DNA of 48,658 bases from Streptomyces phaeoluteigriseus (GTDB lineage: Bacteria > Actinomycetota > Actinomycetes > Streptomycetales > Streptomycetaceae): contig NZ_MPOH02000016.1 in NCBI RefSeq assembly GCF_001896135.2, positions 14,667 to 63,324 on the forward strand, given 5' to 3'. The notes beneath the pieces are model-generated. The model was not told the DNA's origin. It did not search any database and saw nothing but the letters and a program-made list of their open reading frames with translations. Shown here piece by piece: positions 33,885-43,262 of this stretch (position 1 is its first letter; each line of letters begins with the position of its first letter). A program made the translations under genes and the position numbers.

Positions 33885-36800
33885 ATGGATCCCTCACGCA
33901 GACGCCGCAGGGCGCGGCGACTGTGGACCGCCGTCGTGGCGGCCCTCGCGCTCCCCCTGACCATGCTGGGCACGATCACCACCACCGCCCAGGCCGCCGC
34001 ACTCCAGTGCAGCGTGGACTACAAGACGAACGACTGGGGTTCCGGCTTCACCGCGGATCTGACCCTCACCAACCGCGGCACGGACCCGATCAGCGGCTGG
34101 ACCCTGGCATACGCCTACGCGGGTGACCAGAAGCTGTCGAACGGCTGGAACGGCAGCTGGTCGCAGTCGGGCAAGCAGATCACGGTGACCAACGCCTCGT
34201 ACAACGGGACGATCGCCGCCGGCGCGGCGGTCAGCACCGGGGCGCAGTTCACCTACAGCGGCAGCAACGCCGCTCCGGCGAGTTTCTCGGTCAACGGCAC
34301 ACCGTGCACCGGCGCCCACCAGCCGCCGATCACGGTGCTGACCAGCCCGGCCGCGGGCGCGGTCTACACCCAGGGTGACGCGGTGCCGCTCGCGGCCACC
34401 GCGGCGGCCGCCGACGGCGCGACCATCACCAAAGTCGAGTTCTACGACGACACGGCACTGCTGGGCACCGACACCAGCGCGCCGTACTCACTGTCCGCCT
34501 CCGGGTTGACCGTGGGCAGTCACTCGCTGGTGGCGAAGGCCTACGACAGTCTGGGTGCCTCCGCGTCGTCCACGCCGGTGGGGATCAGGGTCGCCTCGGG
34601 ACCGGCCGTGGTGGCCTCCACCACCCAGCTCGCCGTCCAGCAGGGCAAGACGGGAACGTACGAGATACGGCTTTCCACGCAACCGTCGGCCAATGTGACC
34701 GTGACGACCGCCCGGACGGGTGGCAACACGGGACTCACGGTGACCGGCGGCGCGAGCCTGACCTTCACCCCGTCGAACTGGAACACCGCGCAGAAGGTGA
34801 CCATCACGGGCAACGGTTCCGGCACGGGCGCGGCGACCTTCGAGTCGTCGGCGACCGGGCACGCGAAGGCCGCGGTGACGGTGACCCAGATCGCCGCGTC
34901 GAAGGCGTACGACGCGCGCTTCCTGGAGCTGTACGGCAAGATCACCAACCCGGCGAACGGCTACTTCTCCCCCGAGGGCATTCCGTACCACTCGGTGGAG
35001 ACGCTGATCGTCGAGGCTCCGGACCACGGGCACGAGACCACGTCGGAGGCCTACAGCTATCTGCTGTGGCTGCAGGCGATGTACGGCAAGGTCACGGGCG
35101 ACTGGACCAAGTTCAACGGCGCGTGGGAGATCATGGAGAAGTACATGATCCCCACCCACGCCGACCAGCCGACGAACTCCTTCTACAACGCGTCCAAGCC
35201 GGCGACGTACGCACCGGAGCTGGACACGCCCAACGAGTATCCGGCGAAGCTGGACGCCTCGGTGTCGGTGGGACCGGACCCGATCGCCGGTGAACTGAAG
35301 ACGGCGTACGGCACGGACGACGTCTACGCCATGCACTGGCTCCAGGACGTCGACAACGTCTACGGCTTCGGCAACTCCCCCGGCAAGTGCGAGGCCGGCC
35401 CGTCCGACACCGGCCCGTCGTACATCAACACCTTCCAGCGCGGTGCGCAGGAGTCGGTGTGGGAGACGGTGCCACAGCCGACCTGTGACGCCTTCAAGTA
35501 CGGCGGCAAGAACGGTTACCTGGACCTGTTCACCGGTGACGCGTCCTACGCCAAGCAGTGGAAGTTCACCAACGCCCCGGACGCCGACGCGCGGGCCGTG
35601 CAGGCCGCGTACTGGGCGGACATCTGGGCGGAGCAGCAGGGCAAGGGCAGCCAGGTCTCGGCCACCCTCGCCAAGGCGGCCAAGATGGGCGACTACCTGC
35701 GCTACGCCATGTACGACAAGTACTTCAAGAAGGTCGGCAACTGCGTCGGTCCGTCGGCCTGCCCCGCGGGCACCGGCAAGGACTCCTCGCACTACCTGCT
35801 GTCCTGGTACTACGCGTGGGGAGGCGCCACCGACACCAGTGCCGGCTGGGCCTGGCGCATCGGATCCAGCCACGCGCACGGCGGTTACCAGAACCCCCTG
35901 GCCGCCTACGCGCTGAGCAGTTACGCCGACCTGAAGCCCAAGTCGGCGACGGGACAGGCGGACTGGGCGAAGTCGCTGGACCGGCAGCTGGAGTTCTACC
36001 GGTGGCTCCAGTCCAGCGAGGGCGCCATCGCGGGCGGTGCGACGAACAGCTGGGCGGGCCGCTACGCGACTCCCCCGGCCGGGAAGTCGACCTTCTACGG
36101 CATGTACTACGACCAGCAGCCCGTCTACCACGACCCGCCGTCCAACCAGTGGTTCGGCTTCCAGGCGTGGTCGATGGAGCGGGTGGCGGAGTACTACCAG
36201 CAGACGGGGGACGCCGACGCCAAGGTCGTCCTGGACAAGTGGGTCGACTGGGCCCTGTCCAAGACCACGGTCAACCCGGACGGTTCCTTCCTCATCCCCT
36301 CCACCCTCCAGTGGTCGGGCCAGCCCGACACCTGGAACGCGTCGAGTCCCGGCGCCAACACGGGACTTCATGTCACCGTCGCCGACTACACCAACGACGT
36401 CGGCGTGGCCGCCGCGTACGCCAGGACCCTGACGTACTACGCCGCCAGGTCCGGTGACGCGGAGGCCGGGTCGACGGCCAAGGCGCTCCTGGACGGCATG
36501 TGGAACAACAACCAGGACGCTCTCGGCATCGCGGTCCCCGAGACCCGCGCCGACTACAACCGCTTCGACGACGGCGTGTACGTCCCGAGCGGCTGGACCG
36601 GCACGATGCCGAACGGCGACCCGATCAGCGCCTCCTCGACCTTCGACTCGATCAGGTCCTTCTACGAGGACGACCCGTCCTGGTCGAAGATCGAGAGCTA
36701 CCTCGCGGGCGGAGCCGCGCCCGTGTTCACGTACCACCGGTTCTGGGCCCAGGCGGACATCGCCATGGCCATGGGCTCGTACGCGGAGCTTCTCGAATAA
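33885..36800 (+). CDS. Secreted GH48 cellulase (reducing-end cellobiohydrolase) with CBM2 and Ig-like domains
   Basis: A 971-residue protein. ATG 33885 follows AAGGAGGAA; the longer ORF upstream runs through the operator repeats and is not coding. The signal peptide ends near residue 37. CBM2 spans about 40-141 with Cys42 and Cys141, then a bacterial Ig domain at 148-235 (KVEFYDDTALLGTDTSAPYS), a second beta-sandwich module at 236-335, and GH48 from about 340 to the end. The catalytic acid lies in PDHGHETTSEAYSYLLWLQA. It acts processively from cellulose reducing ends, complementing the GH6 enzyme. Expression should follow CebR release through two promoter copies. Confidence 0.95.
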   Translation: MDPSRRRRRARRLWTAVVAALALPLTMLGTITTTAQAAALQCSVDYKTNDWGSGFTADLTLTNRGTDPISGWTLAYAYAGDQKLSNGWNGSWSQSGKQITVTNASYNGTIAAGAAVSTGAQFTYSGSNAAPASFSVNGTPCTGAHQPPITVLTSPAAGAVYTQGDAVPLAATAAAADGATITKVEFYDDTALLGTDTSAPYSLSASGLTVGSHSLVAKAYDSLGASASSTPVGIRVASGPAVVASTTQLAVQQGKTGTYEIRLSTQPSANVTVTTARTGGNTGLTVTGGASLTFTPSNWNTAQKVTITGNGSGTGAATFESSATGHAKAAVTVTQIAASKAYDARFLELYGKITNPANGYFSPEGIPYHSVETLIVEAPDHGHETTSEAYSYLLWLQAMYGKVTGDWTKFNGAWEIMEKYMIPTHADQPTNSFYNASKPATYAPELDTPNEYPAKLDASVSVGPDPIAGELKTAYGTDDVYAMHWLQDVDNVYGFGNSPGKCEAGPSDTGPSYINTFQRGAQESVWETVPQPTCDAFKYGGKNGYLDLFTGDASYAKQWKFTNAPDADARAVQAAYWADIWAEQQGKGSQVSATLAKAAKMGDYLRYAMYDKYFKKVGNCVGPSACPAGTGKDSSHYLLSWYYAWGGATDTSAGWAWRIGSSHAHGGYQNPLAAYALSSYADLKPKSATGQADWAKSLDRQLEFYRWLQSSEGAIAGGATNSWAGRYATPPAGKSTFYGMYYDQQPVYHDPPSNQWFGFQAWSMERVAEYYQQTGDADAKVVLDKWVDWALSKTTVNPDGSFLIPSTLQWSGQPDTWNASSPGANTGLHVTVADYTNDVGVAAAYARTLTYYAARSGDAEAGSTAKALLDGMWNNNQDALGIAVPETRADYNRFDDGVYVPSGWTGTMPNGDPISASSTFDSIRSFYEDDPSWSKIESYLAGGAAPVFTYHRFWAQADIAMAMGSYAELLE

Positions 36801-36827
36801 GCCCCCGCTAAGGCTCCGCGTACCGCG

Positions 36828-36862
36828 CCGGGCGGTCCCCACCCGCACAGGGGACCGCCCGG
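36828..36862 (+). terminator. Strong stem-loop terminator after GH48
   Basis: A perfect 13-bp stem, CCGGGCGGTCCCC (36828-36840) and GGGGACCGCCCGG (36850-36862), with a nine-base loop, 28 bp after the GH48 stop. The following 36870-36960 stretch is low-complexity cgcacctcccgcac-like repeats before the GH74 gene. Confidence 0.85.
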
Positions 36863-37027
36863 TCGTCGCACCTCCGCACGACACCTCCCGCACCGCACCT
36901 CCCTCACCGCACCTCCCGCACGCCCACTCCCGCACGACTCCTCACCCGACCTCTGACCTCTGACCTCCCCATGGCCTCCCCCGGCCTCATCCGGGCTCAC
37001 CTGGCTTCGCGAGGAAGGACCCCCACC

Positions 37028-39690
37028 GTGCGAAGAACCCGTATCCTCACGGCCGCGCTGGCACTCGCGGCCGGCCTGCTCGCCGGCACCCCGCCCGCAC
37101 TGGCCGCCGACAGCGCTCCCCCCGCGACGACCCTGGCGGCGGAGTCGTACACCTGGAAGAACGCCCGGATCGACGGCGGCGGTTTCGTCCCGGGCATCGT
37201 CTTCAACCGCAAGGAGAAGAACCTCGCCTACGCCCGCACCGACATCGGCGGCGCCTACCGCTGGCAGCAGGCCGGCAGGACCTGGACGCCGCTGCTGGAC
37301 TCGGTCGGCTGGGCGAACTGGGGCCACACGGGCGTGGTGAGCCTGGCTTCCGACTCCGTCGACCCGGACAGGGTGTACGCGGCCGTCGGCACGTACACCA
37401 ACAGCTGGGACCCGGGGAACGGGGCGGTCATGCGCTCCGCGGACCGGGGGGCGAGCTGGCAGAAGACGGATCTGCCGTTCAAGCTGGGCGGCAACATGCC
37501 CGGCCGCGGCATGGGCGAGCGGCTCGCCGTCGACCCGAACCGCAACAGCGTGCTGTATCTGGGCGCGCCGAGCGGCAAGGGGCTGTGGCGGTCGACGGAC
37601 TCGGGTGTCACCTGGTCGCAGGTGGCGAACTTCCCCAACGTGGGCAACTACGTGCAGGATCCGAGCGACACCAGCGGCTACTCGTCCGACAACCAGGGCA
37701 TCGTCTGGGTCACCTTCGACGAGTCCACGGGCACGTCCGGCAACGCGACGAAGACGATCTACGTCGGTGTCGCGGACACCGGCAACGCGGTGTACCGCTC
37801 GACGGACGCGGGCGCGACCTGGTCTCGGGTGGCCGGACAGCCCACGGGATATCTGGCGCACAAGGGTGTACTGGATACCGTCAACGGCCAGCTGTACGTC
37901 GCATACAGCGACAAGGGCGGCCCCTACGACGGCGGCAAGGGCCGGCTGTACCGGTACACGACGGCTACCGGCACCTGGACCGACATCAGCCCGGTCGCCG
38001 AGGCCGACACCTACTACGGCTTCAGCGGGCTGACGCTCGACCGGCAGCGCCCCGGCACGGTGATGGCGACCGCGTACAGTTCCTGGTGGCCGGACACCCA
38101 GATCTTCCGCTCCACGGACAGCGGCGGCACCTGGACGAAGGCCTGGGACTACTCGTCGTATCCCACCCGCCAGAACCGCTACACCATGGACGTCTCCTCG
38201 TCCCCCTGGCTGACCTGGGGCGCGAACCCGTCGCCGCCCGAGCAGGCGCCGAAACTCGGCTGGATGACGGAGTCGCTGGAGATCGACCCGTTCGACTCGA
38301 ATCGGATGATGTACGGCACGGGCGCGACGGTCTACGGCACGGAGAACCTCACCAACTGGGACTCCGGCACCCAGTTCACCATCAAGCCGATGGTGCAGGG
38401 CCTGGAGGAGACCGCGGTCAACGACCTCGCCGCTCCCCCGGCCGGCGCCCCGCTGCTCAGCGCGCTCGGCGACATCGGCGGCTTCCGGCACACCGACCTC
38501 ACCAAGGTCCCGTCGATGATGTTCGGTTCACCGAACTTCACCAGTACGACGAGCCTGGACTTCGCCGAGTCCAACCCCAACACGGTGGTGCGGACCGGGA
38601 ACCTCGACTCGGGCCCGCATGTGGCGTTCTCCACCGACAACGGCGCCAACTGGTTCGCGGGCACCGACCCTTCGGGGGTGAGCGGCGGCGGGACGGTGGC
38701 CGCGGCGGCGGACGGCAGCCGCTTCGTGTGGAGCCCGGCGGGCGCGGGCGTGCACCACACGACGGGCTTCGGCACCTCCTGGTCGGCGTCGAGCGGCATC
38801 CCGGCCGGCGCGATCGTGGAGTCCGACCGCGTCGACGCCAGGACGTTCTACGGCTTCAAGTCGGGCAGGTTCTACGTCAGTTCGGACGGCGGCGCGACCT
38901 TCACCGCCTCCCCCGCGACCGGCCTGCCCAGTGGGGACAGCGTGCGGTTCCAGGCGCTGCCCGGCACGAAGGGAGACATCTGGCTGGCGGGCGGGGCGAG
39001 CGACGGGGCGTACGGCCTGTGGCACTCGACGGACGGCGGCGCGAGCTTCACCAAGCTGTCCGGCGTCCAGCAGGCCGACACGATCGGCTTCGGCAAGGCG
39101 GCCCCGGGCGCCTCGTACCAGACGCTCTACACCAGCGCGCAGATCGCCGGCGTGCGGGGCATCTTCCGTTCCACGGACAAGGGCGCGACCTGGACGCGGA
39201 TCAACGACGACGCCCACCAGTGGGGCTGGACCGGCGCCGCGATCACGGGTGACCCGCGGGTCTACGGCCGGGTGTACGTCTCGACGAACGGCCGGGGCGT
39301 GATCTACGGCGACAGCTCGGACACCGGAGGCGGTGGCGGCGGGGGCGGCGGTACGGACCGACGCCGACGGGCGCCTGCGCGGTGACGTACACGATCACCA
39401 ACCAGTGGTCCGGCGGCTTCCAGGCGGACGTGAGAGTCGCCAACACGGGGACGAGCGCCTGGTCGGGATGGTCGCTCAGCTGGGCCTTCCCGGGCGGGCA
39501 GACGGTCTCCCAGCTGTGGAACGCCGAACACACCCAGTCGGGTGCCACGGTGACCGCGAAGAACATCGGCTGGAACGGCAACGTGGCGGCGGGCTCCTCG
39601 GTGAGCTTCGGCTTCACGGGCACCTGGTCGGGCACCAACGCGAAACCGGCCGCCTTCAAGCTGGGCGATCAGAACTGCGCGGTGAGCTGA
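37028..39690 (+). CDS. Secreted GH74 xyloglucanase with C-terminal CBM2 (frame broken by one missing base)
   Basis: GTG at 37028 with GAGGAAGGA upstream; the ATG at 36971 lacks a ribosome site. The signal peptide is about 1-27 (ALAADS). The GH74 double seven-blade propeller runs to about residue 760, with repeated sialidase-like STDSGVTW/STDGGAS motifs and the N-terminal WKNARIDGGGFVPGI and ARTDIGGAYRW segments that hold the first catalytic Asp. A poly-Gly linker follows, and then the frame stops at 39385. The next frame continues as VTYTITNQWSGGFQADV, a CBM2 ending at 39690. Restoring one C in GACCG near 39359 yields GTDPTPTGACAV and an 887-residue protein. It cuts xyloglucan, which coats cellulose in plants. 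Confidence 0.92.
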
Positions 39691-39722
39691 GCGGCCCGGG
39701 CCGGGCAGCCACCGAACCCGTG

Positions 39723-39750
39723 GGGCGCGTGCCGCGAGCGGCACGCGCCC
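39723..39750. terminator. Stem-loop between convergent GH74 and PL11 genes
   Basis: A perfect 12-bp stem, GGGCGCGTGCCG (39723-39734) and CGGCACGCGCCC (39739-39750), with loop cgag. It is symmetric between the two stop codons and followed by TTCG in the rightward direction. Confidence 0.85.
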
Positions 39751-39764
39751 TTCGCGCGGGACCG

Positions 39765-41690
39765 TCAGGGTGTGTAGACCGTGGGCCTGGGGGCCGTCGC
39801 CATGCCGCTGCCGATGAAGAAGCTCGGGTGGGGCGGCTGGTTGTAGGCGGTATTTTGCCAGGCCAGGGCTGTGCGGTACTGGGTGTCGTGCAGCAGGGTG
39901 GTGATCTTCGTGGCGGTCTCGACCGGCGTGGAGTAGATGCGCAGGGCCGTGTTGTTCGAGGTCGGCCAGACGACCTCCTCGCGCCAGTCGCCGAGGATGT
40001 CCCCGGACAGGGACGGGGTGGACTTGGTGCCGTTGTTGGAGTGGACCCCGGAGGCGGTCAGCAGGCGGGTCTCGCCGGAGGTGCCGTACTTGTCGACGCG
40101 GGTGCCGTCGAGGAGTTCGCGGACGGGGTCGCCGTCCCACCAGTTGACGAAGTTGACGCTGGACGGCTCTCGGCCGAGGGAGGCGCCGGTCGCCGAGCGC
40201 AGGGTGGTGTCGGAGGCGGACCAGGCCTCGGCGCCCGCGCTGCCGGCGTAGATGTCGGCGGCGACGCCACGGCCGTTGTCCGCGCCGGACGCCGTCTGCC
40301 AGAGGATCTGGCCGGTGCGGGCGTCCGCCATCCAGGAGCCCGGCTTGCTGGTGTCCTCGGAGACCTTGAAGTACTCGAGTCCGGACCGGGACGGGACGAG
40401 GTCGCCGAGGTGGCCCGCGTCGCCGTGGCCGAGCCTGGTCGTCCACAGGCCGTTGCCGTTGTCGTCGACGGTCATCGCGCCGTACACGATCTCGTCCTTG
40501 CCGTCGGCGTCGACGTCCGCGACGGACAGGGAGTGGTTCCCCTGACCGTCGTAGCCCTTCCCGGAGTTGGTGGAGGAGCTGGTGTCGAAGGTCCAGCGGC
40601 GGGTGAAGGCGCCGCCCCGCCAGTCCCAGGCCGCGATCACGGTACGGGTGTAGTAGCCGCGCGCCATGACGAGCGACGGGCGGGTGCCGTCCAGGTACGC
40701 CGTGCCCGCGAGGAAGCGGTCGACGCGGTTGCCGTAGGAGTCGCCCCAGGACGAGACGGTGCCGCGGCCCGGTGCGTAGTCGACCGTGCCCATCGCCTTG
40801 CCGGTCTGGCCGTTGAACATGGTGAGGAACTCGGGTCCGGACAGCACGTAACCGCTGGAGTTGCGGTGGTCGGCGCTGGAGCTGCCGATGACCGCGCCGG
40901 TGCCGTCCCGGGTGCCGTCGGCCGTCTTCATGGCGACCTCGGCCTTGCCGTCCCCGTCGTAGTCGTACGCCTGGAACTGCGTGTAGTGGGCGCCGGAACG
41001 GATGTTGCGGCCCAGGTCGACGCGCCACAGGCGGGTTCCGTCGAGCTTGACGGCGTCGACGATCGTGTTGCCGGTGTAACCGGACTGCGAGTTGTCCTTG
41101 GCGTTGGTGGGCTGCCACTTGAGGACGAAGTCGAGGGCGCCGTCGCCGTCGAGGTCGGCGACGGAGGCGTCGTTGGCCTCGTAGGTGTAGGCGACGCCGT
41201 CGGGGGTGGTGCCCCCGGCCGGCGGGGTGATGGGCACGTCCTTGTAGCCGGTGCGCAGTTGCACCGCGTGGACGGAGTCGGCCTGTTCCACGCCGCCGAC
41301 GACGGCGCGGACCGTGTAGTCGGCCTGGGCGGGGGCTCCGGAGTGGAAGTAGTTCGTGGAGCCGGTGACGGGGGTGGAGTTGACCTTGGTCCCGGCCCGG
41401 TAGACGTTGAAGGACACGTCGTTCGGATCGGTGCCGAGCCAGCGCCAGCTGACCAGGTTGCCGCTGCCGGTGTACACGCTGACGACTCCCCGGTCGAGCT
41501 TCTCGACCTGGCGGGCGGTGGCGGCTTCCGCGCTGTCCGTGGAGAGCGCGGTGAGTCCGGCGCCGGCGAGCGCGGTCACCGCGATCGTGGCGGCGAGGAC
41601 GGCGGTCCTGCGTCGTCTGCGGTGCGCGGGCGGACCCGGACGGTTCTGCGCGGGTGTGGGCGTTTGCGGGTGCGGGTGCGGGTGCTGCAC
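39765..41690 (-). CDS. Secreted rhamnogalacturonan lyase (PL11)
   Basis: A 641-residue protein starting at GTG 41690 with GGGAGG eight bases upstream. The N-terminus is His/Pro-rich (QHPHPHPQTPTP), followed by an Arg cluster and a hydrophobic core ending near residue 57 (signal peptide). The mature chain starts RQVEKLDRGVVSVYTGSGN, typical of PL11 enzymes (YesW/YesX class), and continues with an eight-blade propeller whose Ca-binding loops are visible as DLDGDGALDF, DYDGDGKAEV and DVDADGKDEI. It cleaves the rhamnose-galacturonate backbone of pectin by beta-elimination. Endo versus exo action cannot be decided here. No carbohydrate-binding module is present. Confidence 0.93.
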   Translation of the reverse strand: MQHPHPHPQTPTPAQNRPGPPAHRRRRRTAVLAATIAVTALAGAGLTALSTDSAEAATARQVEKLDRGVVSVYTGSGNLVSWRWLGTDPNDVSFNVYRAGTKVNSTPVTGSTNYFHSGAPAQADYTVRAVVGGVEQADSVHAVQLRTGYKDVPITPPAGGTTPDGVAYTYEANDASVADLDGDGALDFVLKWQPTNAKDNSQSGYTGNTIVDAVKLDGTRLWRVDLGRNIRSGAHYTQFQAYDYDGDGKAEVAMKTADGTRDGTGAVIGSSSADHRNSSGYVLSGPEFLTMFNGQTGKAMGTVDYAPGRGTVSSWGDSYGNRVDRFLAGTAYLDGTRPSLVMARGYYTRTVIAAWDWRGGAFTRRWTFDTSSSTNSGKGYDGQGNHSLSVADVDADGKDEIVYGAMTVDDNGNGLWTTRLGHGDAGHLGDLVPSRSGLEYFKVSEDTSKPGSWMADARTGQILWQTASGADNGRGVAADIYAGSAGAEAWSASDTTLRSATGASLGREPSSVNFVNWWDGDPVRELLDGTRVDKYGTSGETRLLTASGVHSNNGTKSTPSLSGDILGDWREEVVWPTSNNTALRIYSTPVETATKITTLLHDTQYRTALAWQNTAYNQPPHPSFFIGSGMATAPRPTVYTP

Positions 41691-41729
41691 GTGACGTACC
41701 TCCCGGGAGGGCGGACGGGTTCCGCTCTC

Positions 41730-42743
41730 TCAGTTGCCGCCGGCGGGCCGGGGGTTGCCGACACCGTGGGGCGGATCGCCGGGGCAGGCGCGGTAGCGCG
41801 CGGCCAGCGTGGTCACGGTCCGGGCGAGGCGCGCCCGCAGCTCGGGCGGGGCGAGTACCTCCGCGTCCGCGCCGAGCCGCAGCAACTCGTCGTGCGCGCG
41901 CTCCAGGGACTCGACTGGGACGGTGACGACGGTCCAGCCGTCGGCGCCCGCGCCCTCCCCCGTGCCTTTCCGCACGGCGTCCCCCACGGGGGTCGCCCGC
42001 GCCAGGGTCACGCCCGGCGCCAGCCGCACCACCGCCTCGGCGGTGTACAGCCGCTCGTGGAAGTCGCGCTGGTACGCCGTCCAGTAGGCGGCCAGGTCGA
42101 AGTCGTCCGGGCGGTCGAACCGTTCCCCGGAGTCGGTGAGCCGGAGGATCTGGTCGACGCGGAACGTCCGCGGGCCGGGACCGGCGACGACGTACCAGCG
42201 GCCCGCCTTGAGGACGAGGCCGTACGGCTCCAGCCGGCGGTCCACATCGGTGGGCGTACGCCAGCGACGGTATGCGATGTCCAGTACCCGGTTGTTCCAC
42301 ACCGCGTCGGCGACCGCCGGCAGGTACGGCGTCTCCTCCCCCCGCGCGTACCAGCCCGGCGCGTCCAGATGGAAGCGCCCGCTGATCCGGTCGGCGTGCC
42401 CCCGCAGCTCCGCCGGCAGCGCCGCCCGCACCTTCAGCTGGGCGGCGGCCAGCACCGCACCGAGTCCGAGCTGCGCGGCGGGCCCGGGCGCACCCGCCAG
42501 GAACAGCGCCTCCGCCTCCTCGGTGGTGAGACCGGTCAGCCGGGTGCGGTACCCGTCGAGGAGCCGGTACCCGCCCGCGTGGCCCGCGTCGCCGTAGAGC
42601 GGGACGCCCGCCGCACCCAGCGCTTCGACGTCCCGGTAGACCGTGCGCACCGACACCTCCAGCTCCGCCGCGAGCTGGGCGGCGGTCATCCGGCCACGGG
42701 TCTGGAGCAGCAGCAGGATGGAGACGAGTCGGCTGGACTTCAC
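41730..42743 (-). CDS. WYL domain transcriptional regulator (HTH_11-WYL, YafY-like)
   Basis: A 337-residue regulator. The HTH is at about 3-60 (RMTAAQLAAELEVSVRTVYRDVEAL), the WYL domain at about 145-230 (LDIAYRRW to RTFRVDQI), and a WCX C-terminal extension follows. The start is GTG 42743, as there is no in-frame ATG nearby and no ribosome site upstream. The start codon lies inside a perfect dyad (42738-42764), so the protein probably represses itself and the divergent gene. The ligand could be a nucleotide or small metabolite; the family gives no firm answer. Confidence 0.9.
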   Translation of the reverse strand: MKSSRLVSILLLLQTRGRMTAAQLAAELEVSVRTVYRDVEALGAAGVPLYGDAGHAGGYRLLDGYRTRLTGLTTEEAEALFLAGAPGPAAQLGLGAVLAAAQLKVRAALPAELRGHADRISGRFHLDAPGWYARGEETPYLPAVADAVWNNRVLDIAYRRWRTPTDVDRRLEPYGLVLKAGRWYVVAGPGPRTFRVDQILRLTDSGERFDRPDDFDLAAYWTAYQRDFHERLYTAEAVVRLAPGVTLARATPVGDAVRKGTGEGAGADGWTVVTVPVESLERAHDELLRLGADAEVLAPPELRARLARTVTTLAARYRACPGDPPHGVGNPRPAGGN

Positions 42744-42764
42744 TGACAGAGGATGTCAGTGAAG
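42738..42764. promoter_or_regulatory. Perfect dyad operator between WYL regulator and divergent gene
   Basis: CTTCACTGACA (42738-42748) and TGTCAGTGAAG (42754-42764), 11-bp arms with a 5-base spacer. It overlaps the first codons of the WYL regulator and ends 6 bp before the TAACGT -10-like element (42771-42776) of the divergent gene, which starts six bases later, so that mRNA is probably leaderless. Confidence 0.75.
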
Positions 42765-42782
42765 TGCCCCTAACGTCACGCC

Positions 42783-43262
42783 ATGGCATTCACCGAGAAG
42801 CTGCTGACCGTGCCTCCGCCGATCGAGGTGGCGGGGCGGCGCGTCAAGCGCTACCACGTGACCGGCGACCCGGCGGGCATCGCGCCCGACGTGGAGCGGG
42901 CAGCGTACGCGATCCTGCCGGAGCTGCTGCCGGAGCCGGACGGGACACCGCCGGCCACGTTCGTCGTGCTGCACCGGGGCGGCGACGACGGCGCCTACCT
43001 CAACGCCTACAGCTGGGTGTGGGACAACGTCCTGCACTTCCGGGGCGCGGCCGCGGGCCAGCCGGTGCTGGGCTGCCCGGACCGCGACCCGGCGCACTTC
43101 GTCCCGACGGACCGGCCTTGGATCGGCTGCGTCTGGGAGCTGCCGCCCCTCCTGCACGAGCGCGACGCGTGGGTACGGCATCTGCTCGCACCCGAAGTGC
43201 CCGACCTGGAGGCCTACTTGACCGACTCGCTGCCCGCGGGGAGCACGGGAGACCGCGCATGA
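42783..43262 (+). CDS. Conserved hypothetical protein
   Basis: A 159-residue soluble protein without signal peptide or membrane helix, starting MAFTEKLLTVPPPIEVAGRRVKRYHV. I do not recognise a named domain. Trp/Cys-containing segments (LNAYSWVWDNVLHFRG and RPWIGCVWELPPLLHERDAWVRHLL) look like a compact alpha/beta fold. No ribosome site is present; ATG 42783 lies six bases after TAACGT, a pattern of leaderless transcripts. It is divergent from the WYL regulator across a dyad, and its stop overlaps the next ATG (ATGA), so the two hypothetical genes form an operon likely controlled by WYL. Confidence 0.8.
   Translation: MAFTEKLLTVPPPIEVAGRRVKRYHVTGDPAGIAPDVERAAYAILPELLPEPDGTPPATFVVLHRGGDDGAYLNAYSWVWDNVLHFRGAAAGQPVLGCPDRDPAHFVPTDRPWIGCVWELPPLLHERDAWVRHLLAPEVPDLEAYLTDSLPAGSTGDRA

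Noticed and set aside
34488..36935. 815-residue open frame antisense to GH48
   Set aside because: No domain signature; GH48 on the plus strand has signal peptide, CBM2 and the catalytic motif.
39382..39690. Stand-alone CBM2 gene after GH74
   Set aside because: It lacks a start and signal peptide; restoring one C joins it to GH74 through a normal Gly/Pro/Thr linker.
39304..42789. 1161-residue minus and 1137-residue plus open frames over the PL11/WYL region
   Set aside because: Composition is low-complexity Arg/Gly/Val and they overlap genes with clear catalytic and HTH motifs in other frames.
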